A DNA stretch of 64,000 bases from Bacteroidales bacterium. GTDB lineage: Bacteria > Bacteroidota > Bacteroidia > Bacteroidales > P3. Position numbers and translations under genes: made by a program. Positions 16,317-24,908 of this stretch are shown here, piece after piece. A model generated the notes under the pieces. That model was given only the letters and a program-made list of their open reading frames with translations, was not told where the DNA came from and did not search any database. The DNA is taken from contig JAGCVD010000005.1 of the NCBI GenBank assembly GCA_017962545.1, positions 20,403 to 84,402 on the forward strand. Reading direction: 5' to 3'. Within the stretch, counting starts at the first letter, position 1. Each line of letters opens with the position of its first letter.

Positions 16317-17626
16317 AAATCAACATCATCACCCTCGGCTGCAGCAAGAACACCGTCGACAGCGAGAATCTGGCAGGGAAACTGAAGGCGCAGGGCCACA
16401 CCGTCTGTTTCGACGGCCAGCCCGACCAGAACTTCGACGCCATCATCGTCAACACCTGCGGCTTCATCGGCGACGCCAAAGAGGAGAGCATCAACACCAT
16501 CCTCCAGCAAGCCTCCCTGCCCGGACATCCGCGCCTCATCGTCTGTGGCTGCCTGGTGGAGCGCTACAAAGACGAGCTGGCCAAGGAGATACCCGAAGTC
16601 GACGTCTGGTATGGCGTCCACGAGTGGGAGCAGATAGCCTCCGACCTTAAAGACCTTAAGGACCCTAAGGATCTTAAAGCACTCACACGTCCCCTCTCCA
16701 CCCCCAGCCACTACGCCTACCTGAAGATTGCCGAAGGCTGCAACCGCAGCTGTTCCTACTGCGCCATACCCCTCATCCGCGGAGCCCACCGCTCGCGGCC
16801 TATGGAAGAGCTGGTGGCAGAGGCCAAACAGTTGGTGGCAGAAGGAGTAAAAGAACTGATAGTCATCTCTCAGGACACCACCTACTACGGACTCGACCTC
16901 TACCGTCGCCGTGCGCTGGGAGAGCTACTCAACCGCCTTGCTGAAGAAAGCGGCGCCCCCTGGATACGCCTGCACTACACCTACCCCTCCTCCTTCCCCG
17001 AGGATGCCATCGACGCCATCGCCCACCATCCGAACATCTGCAACTACATCGACATACCCCTGCAGCATATCAACAGCCGTATCCTCGGCTCCATGCAGCG
17101 CGGCATCGACCGCGAAGGCACACTGCGCCTGCTGCAGACCTTCCGTGCCAAGCTGCCCGACGCTGCCATACGCACCACGCTCATCGTGGGCTACCCGGGC
17201 GAGACCGAAGAGGAGTTTGAGGAACTCAAGCAGTTCGTCCGCGAGGCCCGTTTCGACCGCATGGGATGCTTCGCATACTCACCCGAGGAGGGCACCCCCG
17301 CCGAGCACCTCGGCGACCCCGTACCCGAAGAGGAAAAACAGCGCCGCGTCAGCGAACTGATGGCCATACAAGAAGAAATCTCGCTTGAGAAAAACCAGGC
17401 CCGTGTGGGCAAGGTGTACCGTTGCATTGTGGACAGAAGAGAGGGCGACTATATAGTCGCCCGTACAGAATATGACAGTCCCGAAGTCGACGACGAGGTC
17501 CTCGTCCGGCAAACCCAGGCCTCCATCCGCCCGGGCGACTTTGTCAACATCCGCATCACCCAGGCGATGGAGAACGACCTCATCGGATCACTACTACCTT
17601 CCTGGCGGAACGGTCGCCAACCTTGA
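16313..17626 (+). CDS. rimO: Ribosomal protein S12 methylthiotransferase RimO
   Basis: A 437-residue radical-SAM enzyme that methylthiolates Asp of ribosomal protein S12. The UPF0004 domain carries LGCSKNTVDSE and CGCLVERY cysteines. The radical-SAM cluster is CNRSCSYCAIP, followed by GAHRSRP, which separates RimO from MiaB. The C-terminal TRAM domain starts near residue 360. Between the first two domains a repeat encodes LKDLKDPKDLKAL. The last nine residues (PSWRNGRQP) extend past the usual RimO end and lie antisense to the tail of the convergent LRR gene (47-base overlap). Confidence 0.95.
   Translation: MKINIITLGCSKNTVDSENLAGKLKAQGHTVCFDGQPDQNFDAIIVNTCGFIGDAKEESINTILQQASLPGHPRLIVCGCLVERYKDELAKEIPEVDVWYGVHEWEQIASDLKDLKDPKDLKALTRPLSTPSHYAYLKIAEGCNRSCSYCAIPLIRGAHRSRPMEELVAEAKQLVAEGVKELIVISQDTTYYGLDLYRRRALGELLNRLAEESGAPWIRLHYTYPSSFPEDAIDAIAHHPNICNYIDIPLQHINSRILGSMQRGIDREGTLRLLQTFRAKLPDAAIRTTLIVGYPGETEEEFEELKQFVREARFDRMGCFAYSPEEGTPAEHLGDPVPEEEKQRRVSELMAIQEEISLEKNQARVGKVYRCIVDRREGDYIVARTEYDSPEVDDEVLVRQTQASIRPGDFVNIRITQAMENDLIGSLLPSWRNGRQP
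16643..16679. repeat. In-frame 9-bp tandem repeat in rimO linker
   Basis: Four degenerate 9-base units of the type ACCTTAAAG/ACCTTAAGG encode repeated (D)LK triplets in the linker between the UPF0004 and radical-SAM domains. The last unit is ATCTTAAAG. Confidence 0.65.
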
Positions 17627-19445
17627 CGATATACACCCCCGCAGGCTGCACCTGGTCACTTACAGGGCGGCCCATTATGTCATACACGCAGACCGTCTCA
17701 CCCTCGGCGCCTTCCACCACGATGCGACCATCCACAGCACGCACATTGATGTCCGAACGCTGGCCATCGGCCTCGTCGACAGCCATCGTGCTGGAGAAGT
17801 TGGCAGTCAGCGCCGTATCTTGCGTGAGCTGTAACGAGCGGGGATTCTCGGTGTTGCCGTCACTCCAATGGCTGAAGGCATAGCCGTCGGCTGCCGAGGC
17901 AGAGAACGTCAGCGTATTGTCCTCACAGGAAGTCGGTATCGTCTGAATCTCCACAATGCCCTGAGCGCTGTCCGCGCTCTGGATATCGTAGGTAAAGCTC
18001 AACTCCTCGACAAAGTTGGTGAAGTGTCCCCAGGCGCTGTCGTAGGCCACACTGCTGCCACAGGGAACATAGACGGGAATATCGTCAGGCACAAACAGGA
18101 ACATATAGGAAGTGTCCGGGGTCTCCGGCACCTCTGGCGCCAACGAGCGGATATAGGTCAACCCACTGCAGGCGAAGAATGCATAATCTCCCAAATAGTG
18201 GAGCCCACGGGGAAGGGTGACAGAACTCAATCGGGAGCATCCAAAAAACAGATATTCGCCCATATAGTCCACACCTTCGGGAATGTCGACAGAGGTCAGG
18301 TTGCTACAATTCTTGAATTCGCAGCTGGACATCCTTGTGAGTGTGGCAGGCAGCGAAACCGAGGTCAGGTTCTCGCACCCAAAGAAGGTGTAGCCGCGGA
18401 GCGACGTGACCGAAGACGGGATAACCGCCGTAGTCAAACTGAGACAGTGTGCAAATGCATTCGTGCCCAGAAAATCCACCGATGAGGGTACCGTCACCGA
18501 CGCCAGCGACTCGCAATGATAGAAGGCGGCGTTGTCAATCCACTTGACAGAAGAAGGGATGTCCACCGACGTCATTGCCGTGCATCCGCGGAAGGCGCCG
18601 ACCTCGAGGGTGTCGATGGTCGGCGGAATGGCGAACGAGGTGATGTGGGTGCAGCCTGCGTAGGCCGCCTTACCGATGGTGCGGACTTCGGCCGGGATCA
18701 CCGTATTGTGGCACCCACGCACCAGCGTGTTGGTGGCCGTCTCGATGATGGCGTTGCAGTTGTTGCGGCTGTCAAACACAGGGTTGTTCGCATCCACCAC
18801 GATGGAGGCCACCTCGCCGCAACCCTCAAAAGCCATGAAACCGATATGCGACACCGACGCCGGGATGTAGAGCGAAGTGATACCGCCGCAGTCGCGGAAA
18901 GCCGTCTCGGGAATTGCCTTCACATTATTGCCGATAACCAGCGTGGTGATACTATTATCACAATCGAGAAAGGGGCTACGCATTGAGATGCAGCTGTCGG
19001 CATTGAAAATGACCTCCGTAAGACCTGTACACCCTTGGAACGTGCAATCAAACACCTGGCGCGAGGGTATGAAGCCGATGCGGGTAACCGACTCGGGGAT
19101 GGTGATGGAGGTCAAACCCGTACAGTTTTTGAAGGCCATACCCCCTATCCATCTCACGGTGTTCGGTATCGACACCGAGGTCATGCCCGGATTGTTCCTA
19201 AAGGCATTTTCATAGATTTCGGTCACGGCGTAGGTCACACCGTTGTAGGTCACGCTGTCGGGGATAATCAAGTCGCCGGTAAGCGTACCATTATAGAATC
19301 CCACAACTGCGGCCGAGCCACCAATCGTGTCGTAATGAAGAGTGTGCCCCGAGGGAGAGACACTGTTGAAGAGATAGGCTTCCGCCTTTTGTGGACACAG
19401 CAGCGCCGTTAGCAGGGCAACTGTAAAAAGGACTTTCGTTTTCAT
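17580..19445 (-). CDS. BspA-like leucine-rich repeat surface protein with T9SS sorting domain
   Basis: A 621-residue secreted protein. The signal peptide (ALLTALLCPQKAEA) is followed by about fifteen LRR_5 (BspA/TpLRR) repeats of the form AFxxCxxLTSVxIPxSVxxIG between residues 60 and 450. A small FSHWSDGN domain like those of internalin-type beta repeats comes near 510-550. The C-terminus (VCVYDIMGRPVSDQVQPAG...VYIVKVGDRSARKVVVI) has the form of a type A T9SS sorting domain, so the protein is probably exported through the outer membrane and cell-surface bound. BspA-like proteins bind host or microbial ligands. I see no clear -7 box. Its 3' end overlaps rimO. Confidence 0.85.
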   Translation of the reverse strand: MKTKVLFTVALLTALLCPQKAEAYLFNSVSPSGHTLHYDTIGGSAAVVGFYNGTLTGDLIIPDSVTYNGVTYAVTEIYENAFRNNPGMTSVSIPNTVRWIGGMAFKNCTGLTSITIPESVTRIGFIPSRQVFDCTFQGCTGLTEVIFNADSCISMRSPFLDCDNSITTLVIGNNVKAIPETAFRDCGGITSLYIPASVSHIGFMAFEGCGEVASIVVDANNPVFDSRNNCNAIIETATNTLVRGCHNTVIPAEVRTIGKAAYAGCTHITSFAIPPTIDTLEVGAFRGCTAMTSVDIPSSVKWIDNAAFYHCESLASVTVPSSVDFLGTNAFAHCLSLTTAVIPSSVTSLRGYTFFGCENLTSVSLPATLTRMSSCEFKNCSNLTSVDIPEGVDYMGEYLFFGCSRLSSVTLPRGLHYLGDYAFFACSGLTYIRSLAPEVPETPDTSYMFLFVPDDIPVYVPCGSSVAYDSAWGHFTNFVEELSFTYDIQSADSAQGIVEIQTIPTSCEDNTLTFSASAADGYAFSHWSDGNTENPRSLQLTQDTALTANFSSTMAVDEADGQRSDINVRAVDGRIVVEGAEGETVCVYDIMGRPVSDQVQPAGVYIVKVGDRSARKVVVIR

Positions 19446-19649
19446 TGTTTTGCGGGTTTGTGGGTTAATAATTGGTGATTGTGCACTCTCGACCTAATAG
19501 ATGCCTCGGCGGCCGGTTTTGTTGCCAATAAGACGAATAAAAGGTGCGTTTTGGACCACGGGAGGTGAATAATTAACATTATTTAACTCTTCCGTCATCT
19601 CTCCTTTCTCATTTTTCCTTTCTCCTCTCTCATTTCTCATTTTTTTTCG
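19446..19649. other. Gene-free stretch with pyrimidine-rich repeat before the btuB riboswitch
   Basis: Between the LRR gene start and the btuB promoter. Bases about 19570-19640 are a run of TCTCCTTTCTCATTTTTCC-type words, i.e. GGAGAAA/GAGAAATGAGA repeats on the other strand. I see no gene. The LRR promoter must lie here, but no TAnnTTTG box is evident on the minus strand. Confidence 0.5.
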
Positions 19650-19657
19650 TATCTTTG
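19650..19657 (+). promoter_or_regulatory. -7 promoter element for the btuB transcript
   Basis: TATCTTTG matches TAnnTTTG and ends two bases before the riboswitch P1 stem, so transcription would begin at its 5' edge. Confidence 0.7.
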
Positions 19658-19659
19658 CA

Positions 19660-19831
19660 GCCGGTTTTGGTCGCCCAAAGTGGGCGCCAAGAGGGAATCG
19701 GGTGCGAATCCCGAGCAGTCCCGCTGCTGTGAGCCTCAATGGTTTACACATCCAACAAGCCACTGTGCACCGCCATAGGTGTATGGGAAGGCGGATGTGT
19801 GGAGGCGAGCCAGAAGACCTGCCAAAGCCGC
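19660..19831 (+). promoter_or_regulatory. Cobalamin (AdoCbl) riboswitch upstream of btuB
   Basis: The class is recognised by the conserved core GGTGCGAATCCCGAGCAGTC, then CCCGCTGCTGTGA, the GCCACTG segment, ATGGGAAGGCGG and the B12 box GCCAGAAGACCTGCC at 19809-19823. CCGGTTTTGG at the 5' end pairs with CCAAAGCCG at the 3' end as P1. Binding of adenosylcobalamin normally represses expression. It lies 35 bases before the btuB start, so control of translation is plausible. Confidence 0.93.
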
Positions 19832-19866
19832 AAAAGAAAAAGCCCTCGAGGAAAGGACTGAAGAAA

Positions 19867-21885
19867 ATGAGCATTGTATTGTATCGTATCGTAAAGTTTA
19901 TCGTCCACCGACCACAATGCTCGGTGGCCACGCTGCTCTACGTTCTGTGCTCCTGGGCTTTTCTTTCTTCTGCAACAGCACAAGACACCATACAAATCCT
20001 TGACGAGGTGGAGGTTAGCAGCCAGCGCACCCCCGCCACCCTGCGCACCGCAGCGCCCACGCAGGTGCTCGAGGCCGCCGCCATCGAGGCCCAAGGGTTG
20101 CTGCAGCTCAGCGACGCCGTGCGCCAGATGGCCGGCGTCACGCTGAAGGACTACGGCGGCGTGGGCGGCATGAAAACCGTCTCGGCCCGCGGCCTGGGCA
20201 GCCAGTTCTCGACGGTGACCATCGACGGCGTGGCCGTCGACAACGCCCAGAACGGCCAAGTGGACCTGGGACGCTATCTGCTGGGCAACGCGGCCTACGT
20301 GAGCTTCAGCCAAGGGCAGCAGCAGGAGCCGCTGCTGTCGGCACGCGCCTATGCCGCAGGCAACGTGCTCAACATCGAGACCTCCGAGCCACAGTTCTTC
20401 CTGGCGGAGCGCACGAACCTCAAGGTGGGCATGGAACTGGGCAGCTTCGGCATGATGAACCCCACGGCGCTGTGGGAGCAGAAATGGAGCCGGCGTCTGA
20501 AGAGCAGCGTGTGGGTCAACTGGCTGAAAAGCGACGGCGACTACCCTTTCACGCTCTACCACACCTACGACCATACGGGCCTGACCACCCATGAGCGCCG
20601 CCTGCACTCGGCGATGCATATGTTCACCGCCGACGGCAACCTGTTCTACAGCATCGCCCCCAAGAACACGCTGACGGCCAAGGTACACTATATGAGAGGC
20701 ATGCACCAGCTCCCCGGACAGGTGGTGCTCAACAGCAGCTACACCTCGGCGCAAAGCACCCACGAGCATTCCGCCTTCACCCAGGTGCGGTGGCGTGTGG
20801 AGAAGGAGCGCTGGCAGTGGCAGCTGCTGGGCAAGGCCATGAGCGGCTACGACCAATACGAGGACAGCCTGGCGCTGGGGTATGTCAACAACTATATGGA
20901 GAACCACTACCGCCAGCGTGAGGGCTACATCAGCGCCAGCGCCCTGTGGCATGCGCTGCCGTGGTTCGAGCTGAGCATGGCTGCCGACGGCGACATGAGC
21001 AACCTGCGGAGCAACCTGGCCTACCGCAACGACGTGCTGCGCAGCAGCCTGCTGACGGTGCTGTCGGCCCGCGCCCACGCAGGCCCCCTCGAAGGCCGTG
21101 CCCATCTGCTGGCCACCGCCACACGGGACCGTGTGGGCGACCTCGACACCTGCCCGGCATACCGCCGCCTGTCGCCCTATGCCGCCGTGCTATACACGCC
21201 CATCACAGGCCTCACGCTGCGCTACTTCTACAAGGAGACCTACCGCGTGCCCAACTTCAGCGAGCTGTATTTCTTCCTCTCCATCCCTCGCAACCTGCGT
21301 CCCGAGAGGGCCCACCAGCACAATATCGGCGTCACCTACGCCACCGACCATCTCAACGCCACCGTCGACGGCTACTTCAACCGCGTGGAAGACAAGATCA
21401 TCGCCAAGCCGGGCTCCAACATGTACTACTGGACGATGGAAAACCTGGGGCTGGTGCACATCCTCGGCGTCGACGCCACCGCCAACTTTCAGTTTTCAAC
21501 TTTCATTTGTCAGATTAACTACAGCTTCGCTCATGCCGTCGACATGAGCGACCCCACCGACGAGAAAACCTACGGCTACCAGATACGCTACACCCCACGG
21601 CATTCGGGCGGCGGCAGCCTGCGCTGGGAGAGCCGCTGGGTGAACCTCGGCGCCACCGCCATGGTGGTGGGGCACCGCTACGCCTATGCGCAGAACAACG
21701 CCAACAACCGTCTGCCCGCCTACTGCGACCTCGGGCTCAGCGCCGACCGCCGCTTCGACCTGCGGTGGGGCACGCTGCGCGTGCAGGTGCAGGTGCTCAA
21801 CCTGCTCGACACACAATACGAGGTGGTACAATACTACCCCATGATGGGGCGCAACTACCGCCTCGCCGTCACCTATGAATTCTAA
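19867..21885 (+). CDS. btuB: TonB-dependent cobalamin receptor BtuB
   Basis: I chose ATG 19867 (MSIVLYRIVKF) because the frame upstream runs through the riboswitch. The 672-residue product has a signal peptide ending near SATAQ, a TonB box region (DTIQILDEVEVSS), a plug domain (VRQMAGVTLKDYGGVGG, SARGLGSQFSTVTIDGV) and a 22-strand barrel ending in YEF. It imports corrinoids over the outer membrane using TonB energy. The riboswitch and the BtuG-like neighbour 12 bases downstream make cobalamin the substrate. In one barrel strand the peptide NFQFSTF is coded by the repeat found in the thioredoxin signal peptide. Confidence 0.93.
   Translation: MSIVLYRIVKFIVHRPQCSVATLLYVLCSWAFLSSATAQDTIQILDEVEVSSQRTPATLRTAAPTQVLEAAAIEAQGLLQLSDAVRQMAGVTLKDYGGVGGMKTVSARGLGSQFSTVTIDGVAVDNAQNGQVDLGRYLLGNAAYVSFSQGQQQEPLLSARAYAAGNVLNIETSEPQFFLAERTNLKVGMELGSFGMMNPTALWEQKWSRRLKSSVWVNWLKSDGDYPFTLYHTYDHTGLTTHERRLHSAMHMFTADGNLFYSIAPKNTLTAKVHYMRGMHQLPGQVVLNSSYTSAQSTHEHSAFTQVRWRVEKERWQWQLLGKAMSGYDQYEDSLALGYVNNYMENHYRQREGYISASALWHALPWFELSMAADGDMSNLRSNLAYRNDVLRSSLLTVLSARAHAGPLEGRAHLLATATRDRVGDLDTCPAYRRLSPYAAVLYTPITGLTLRYFYKETYRVPNFSELYFFLSIPRNLRPERAHQHNIGVTYATDHLNATVDGYFNRVEDKIIAKPGSNMYYWTMENLGLVHILGVDATANFQFSTFICQINYSFAHAVDMSDPTDEKTYGYQIRYTPRHSGGGSLRWESRWVNLGATAMVVGHRYAYAQNNANNRLPAYCDLGLSADRRFDLRWGTLRVQVQVLNLLDTQYEVVQYYPMMGRNYRLAVTYEF
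21484..21509. repeat. TTTTCA-type repeat inside btuB barrel
   Basis: AACTTTCAGTTTTCAA plus CTTTCATTTG encodes NFQFSTFIC; the first 16 bases are identical to 14730-14745. Confidence 0.6.
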
Positions 21886-21897
21886 TATGATTATAAT

Positions 21898-22983
21898 ATG
21901 AAACCGATCACCCGCTTATTGACTCTCGCCCTCGTGGTCGCCGGCCTCAGCGCCTGCGAGAAACCCGAGCCCCAACCCGTCAACCCCTCCGGCAACGACA
22001 CCCTCGCTGCGCCCCATGCCCTAGTGCTCAACGAAGGCCCCGAGGGCAACAACGCCTCGCTGTCGTACCTGAACCTCACCACAAGCGACGTCGTCAACCA
22101 CTGGTTCGCCACCCACAACGGACACCAGCTGGGCGATGTGGCACAGGACCTGCTGGTTTATGGCAGCAAGGCTTACGTCACCGTATGGAAATCGGGCTGC
22201 CTCGAGGTGATAGACACCGCCACCGGCGCCTCCACCCATGTGGACCTCGGCACCCGCGGGCCCCGCTACATGGCTGCCGACGGCGGCAAGCTCTATGTTA
22301 CCTGCTACAATCCAGCCAGCGTGATACGTATCGACACCGCCACCCTGCAGGTGGAAGCCACCTGTCCGCTGGGCAGCTACAATCCCGAGGGTGTGGCCAT
22401 CGCCGCCGGCAAACTGTTCGCCGTCAGCTCCTGGATTGGCAACAGCCAGAGTGAGATTACCTACGACAACAAGGTGTATGTGGTCGACCTCGCCACCTTT
22501 GCCAGCGCCACACCCATCGTGGTAGGTCCCAACCCGCAGACGGTCATGGTCATCGACGACAACCACCTTATCGTCAACTGCTGGGGTGTGTGGAATATGT
22601 CCAATGGGACGACCGAGGGTGAAGGGTCGGCCGTCATCGACGCCACGACGCTCAATGTCAGCCAGACAGGACAGCCGCTCACCAAGATGACCGTCAGCAA
22701 CGGGGACATCTACGGCTATATGTCGACCTACGACGCCTCGTGGAACATGACCACCTCTTTCCTCAAGATGGACGCCACGACCTTCACGACGACGCCTCTC
22801 CTGACCTCCTGCGGCATCAACAACCCCTACTGCATCGCCGTGCATCCCGCCACCGGTAACATCTATGTGGGCACCGACGGTAACTACAGCACCAACGGCG
22901 ACCTCTACTGCTTCACGGCAGACGGCACCCTGTGTTGGAAACGGGAGGTGGGCATGCTGCCCTCCAAAGTGGTGTTCTTCTGA
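21898..22983 (+). CDS. btuG: BtuG-like surface lipoprotein (beta-propeller, cobalamin binding)
   Basis: A 361-residue lipoprotein (lipobox GLSAC, C20) built of repeated propeller blades: GSKAYVTVWKSGCLEVIDTA, GGKLYVTCYNPASVIRIDTA, AAGKLFAVSSW and NIYVGTDGNY. In Bacteroides the BtuG (DUF5074-type) protein caps BtuB and captures B12 with very high affinity. Order, spacing and common riboswitch support the same role here. The stop codon directly abuts the stop of the convergent DUF4476 gene. Other seven-bladed surface lipoproteins are possible, so the name rests mainly on context. Confidence 0.78.
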   Translation: MKPITRLLTLALVVAGLSACEKPEPQPVNPSGNDTLAAPHALVLNEGPEGNNASLSYLNLTTSDVVNHWFATHNGHQLGDVAQDLLVYGSKAYVTVWKSGCLEVIDTATGASTHVDLGTRGPRYMAADGGKLYVTCYNPASVIRIDTATLQVEATCPLGSYNPEGVAIAAGKLFAVSSWIGNSQSEITYDNKVYVVDLATFASATPIVVGPNPQTVMVIDDNHLIVNCWGVWNMSNGTTEGEGSAVIDATTLNVSQTGQPLTKMTVSNGDIYGYMSTYDASWNMTTSFLKMDATTFTTTPLLTSCGINNPYCIAVHPATGNIYVGTDGNYSTNGDLYCFTADGTLCWKREVGMLPSKVVFF

Positions 22984-23748
22984 TTACTTCTGCGTGGCTA
23001 TATAGTCAAGCACCTTCCTCTTATCGCTGGTGAAGGTGAGCACATCGATGGTGCGGTAGTAGTTGGCGGGATCGATGCAATAGCCATAGGCATATTTAAG
23101 AAACTCGACCTGTGAGTTGCTGAAGTCGATGCTCTCGGCCAGACGTGCTATCTGAGCCGCGGTGAGATGCGACGAGGCTACGATGACCTTGCCCAGCGCG
23201 AGACGCTCGTTGTCGAAGGAGAGCGACCTCATGCGCAGCAGCATAGAGTCGAGTCCGTCGGGGGTGACTTCGTAGAACGGGACCTCCTCGGCGACAGCTT
23301 CCTGCTCCGGTTCACGCGTCTCGGAGTCGAGCGTCACCACACGGCGGGCCTCCTCGCGCAGAGCATTGCGCTCCTCGGTGTCGGGACGGTTGCGGGCGGC
23401 GGTGTAGAGGTAGAGTTCCCCCAGACGTGCGTCATAGTTGACGTTAACGGTGACGACCTTCTCGTTGGGACGCAACTGGAGCACGGCGGCCTTCTCGACA
23501 GGACGTTTGAGGATGACAACGACCTCATGGACCTGGTCGGTGACTTCCGTCACCAGCACACGTCCCAAGGGCAACCGATTCTGCAGGTTGCCGTCGATAT
23601 AGACGTTGAAAGCCTCGCCATGCTGCGACACGAAGTTGACGCCATAGTGGACAGGCGGCGGGGTTTTGGTGACAGAGAGGTTGCCCGTCTGCGCAGTCGT
23701 GGCGAGACAGAGATGCAAGAAAAGGGATATGGCTGTGAGGTATCTCAT
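22984..23748 (-). CDS. DUF4476 domain secreted protein
   Basis: A 254-residue protein with a signal peptide (LFLHLCLATTAQ) and a C-terminal DUF4476 domain (residues about 165-252: VIASSHLTAAQIARLAESIDF, LKYAYGYCIDPANYY, FTSDKRKVLDYI). The middle part is beta-rich with a carbohydrate-binding-like look but unassigned. DUF4476 proteins are common in Bacteroidota and uncharacterised. Its start overlaps the PHP-gene stop (23745-23748). It is the last gene of the minus-strand etf operon run. Confidence 0.82.
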   Translation of the reverse strand: MRYLTAISLFLHLCLATTAQTGNLSVTKTPPPVHYGVNFVSQHGEAFNVYIDGNLQNRLPLGRVLVTEVTDQVHEVVVILKRPVEKAAVLQLRPNEKVVTVNVNYDARLGELYLYTAARNRPDTEERNALREEARRVVTLDSETREPEQEAVAEEVPFYEVTPDGLDSMLLRMRSLSFDNERLALGKVIVASSHLTAAQIARLAESIDFSNSQVEFLKYAYGYCIDPANYYRTIDVLTFTSDKRKVLDYIATQK

Positions 23749-24518
23749 AGTGACCGCAGTTTATGTTCACGGAAATACATAGTGTCTATCCATCGACCCT
23801 CCTCGCCGCGCAGCGCTTTGGCGAACTCGCTGAAGGAGCGGTGCTCCATATAGATGACATTGTAGACGTCACCCACGTTGTCGATGAAATGGGCGTCGCT
23901 GTCGGTGATGAAGTTGAAACGTTTAAGATAGGCGAACTTCTTGACAATCTCGTCGCGGGTGATGAACTTGTTTATCTCCAGACCGTCGGCACGAAGGTCG
24001 GGAGGCACGAAGCCTAGCTGGCTCGTCAGGCTGGTGGTGCCCTTGTTGATATGGGCGGGCACAAAGAGGCCGCCAATGCGGTGCACCTCGTCGTAGATGC
24101 CGTCGATGTCGACATCAATGGCGTTGAGCAGGTGATACTGCTCCTCCCCAACTATCTCGTCGTTCTCGTCGACGATAAGCTGGTAGCCGAAACGGTCTTC
24201 GTCGTTGGGTATCGGAGGCAGGTGGGCGTCGAGGAACTCCTGGAAGGCGTCCAGCTGTTCGTCGGTCTCGAAGTAGCACAGACAATGGGCCTCTTCCTGC
24301 GACGTCACCTCCACGCCTCCCAGCACAAAGAGGCCTTTCTGTTTGCCTATCTGCTGGGTCACTTTGACCTGACGGGTGGTGTTGTGGTCGCTGATGGCTA
24401 TCATGTCAAGGCCGCGAGCAAGGGCACGGTCGACAATCGCCGTGGGCGACATTTCCAAGTCGCCACACGGCGATAGTACCGTATGGATATGCAGGTCAGC
24501 TTTGAAAGGAGCTACCAT
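23745..24518 (-). CDS. PHP domain phosphoesterase
   Basis: A 257-residue protein with the PHP metal-binding motifs DLHIHTVLSPCGD, AISDHNTT, VEVTSQEEAHCLCYF and the late DSDAHF. PHP enzymes hydrolyse phosphate esters; members close to this form are found next to DRTGG-domain and hydrogenase or NADH-linked genes in anaerobes, where their task is unknown. Here too the DRTGG gene is directly upstream. A GGAGGTAAGGAGACAGGAG stretch on the minus strand precedes the ATG by about 14 bases and could act as a ribosome binding site. Confidence 0.85.
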   Translation of the reverse strand: MVAPFKADLHIHTVLSPCGDLEMSPTAIVDRALARGLDMIAISDHNTTRQVKVTQQIGKQKGLFVLGGVEVTSQEEAHCLCYFETDEQLDAFQEFLDAHLPPIPNDEDRFGYQLIVDENDEIVGEEQYHLLNAIDVDIDGIYDEVHRIGGLFVPAHINKGTTSLTSQLGFVPPDLRADGLEINKFITRDEIVKKFAYLKRFNFITDSDAHFIDNVGDVYNVIYMEHRSFSEFAKALRGEEGRWIDTMYFREHKLRSL

Positions 24519-24519
24519 A

Positions 24520-24548
24520 ACATTTGTCTTAACTCCTGTCTCCTTACC
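24520..24548 (-). repeat. AAGGAG-type repeat just before the PHP gene
   Basis: On the minus strand AGGAGGTAAGGAGACAGGAG, then TTAAGACAAATGTT and the ATG. The words are those of the arrays at 62568-62715, here in ribosome-binding position. Confidence 0.6.
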
Positions 24549-24550
24549 TC

Positions 24551-24883
24551 CTAATTAAGCAACTGGTATATCTTACCGACCGTCTCGTAGGTCTGCATGT
24601 CGGTGCTGAGGAAGGGGATGCCCTCCTCGTTGCTCTGCTCGACGGTGTCCTCGGGGGCGGTGAGGCCTTTGACGAGGATGACACAGGCCAGCTCTTTCAG
24701 CGAGGCTATGGCCATCACATTCTTGTGGGTCTGCAGCGTCACCCAGACGTTGCCCATCTCGGCATTGCCCATCACGTCGCTCAGCAGGTCGCTGACATAG
24801 CAGCCGTCAATGTCGCGGTCGAGGCCGCTCTCACCGCACAATACACGGAGATTCAGTTTTTCGACAAGTTCTCTGACTTTCAT
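24551..24883 (-). CDS. DRTGG domain protein
   Basis: A 110-residue single-domain cytosolic protein. The start MKVRELVEKLNLRVLCGESG and the segments GCYVSDLLSDVMGNA, ACVILVKGL and IPFLSTDMQTYETVG match stand-alone DRTGG domains, the ligand-binding module also seen next to CBS domains and in HPr kinase relatives. Such proteins occur with PHP proteins and redox enzymes in anaerobes. Ligand and partner are unknown. The PHP gene follows after 32 bases. Confidence 0.85.
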   Translation of the reverse strand: MKVRELVEKLNLRVLCGESGLDRDIDGCYVSDLLSDVMGNAEMGNVWVTLQTHKNVMAIASLKELACVILVKGLTAPEDTVEQSNEEGIPFLSTDMQTYETVGKIYQLLN

Positions 24884-24908
24884 ATTCTATCAATTGTGTT
24901 TAGTGTTC

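Noticed and set aside
19446-19660. Clear promoter for the LRR gene
   Set aside because: I looked for TAnnTTTG on the minus strand and found no convincing match.
19702-19866. Upstream start for btuB
   Set aside because: These codons lie within the cobalamin riboswitch; the signal peptide starts only at 19867.
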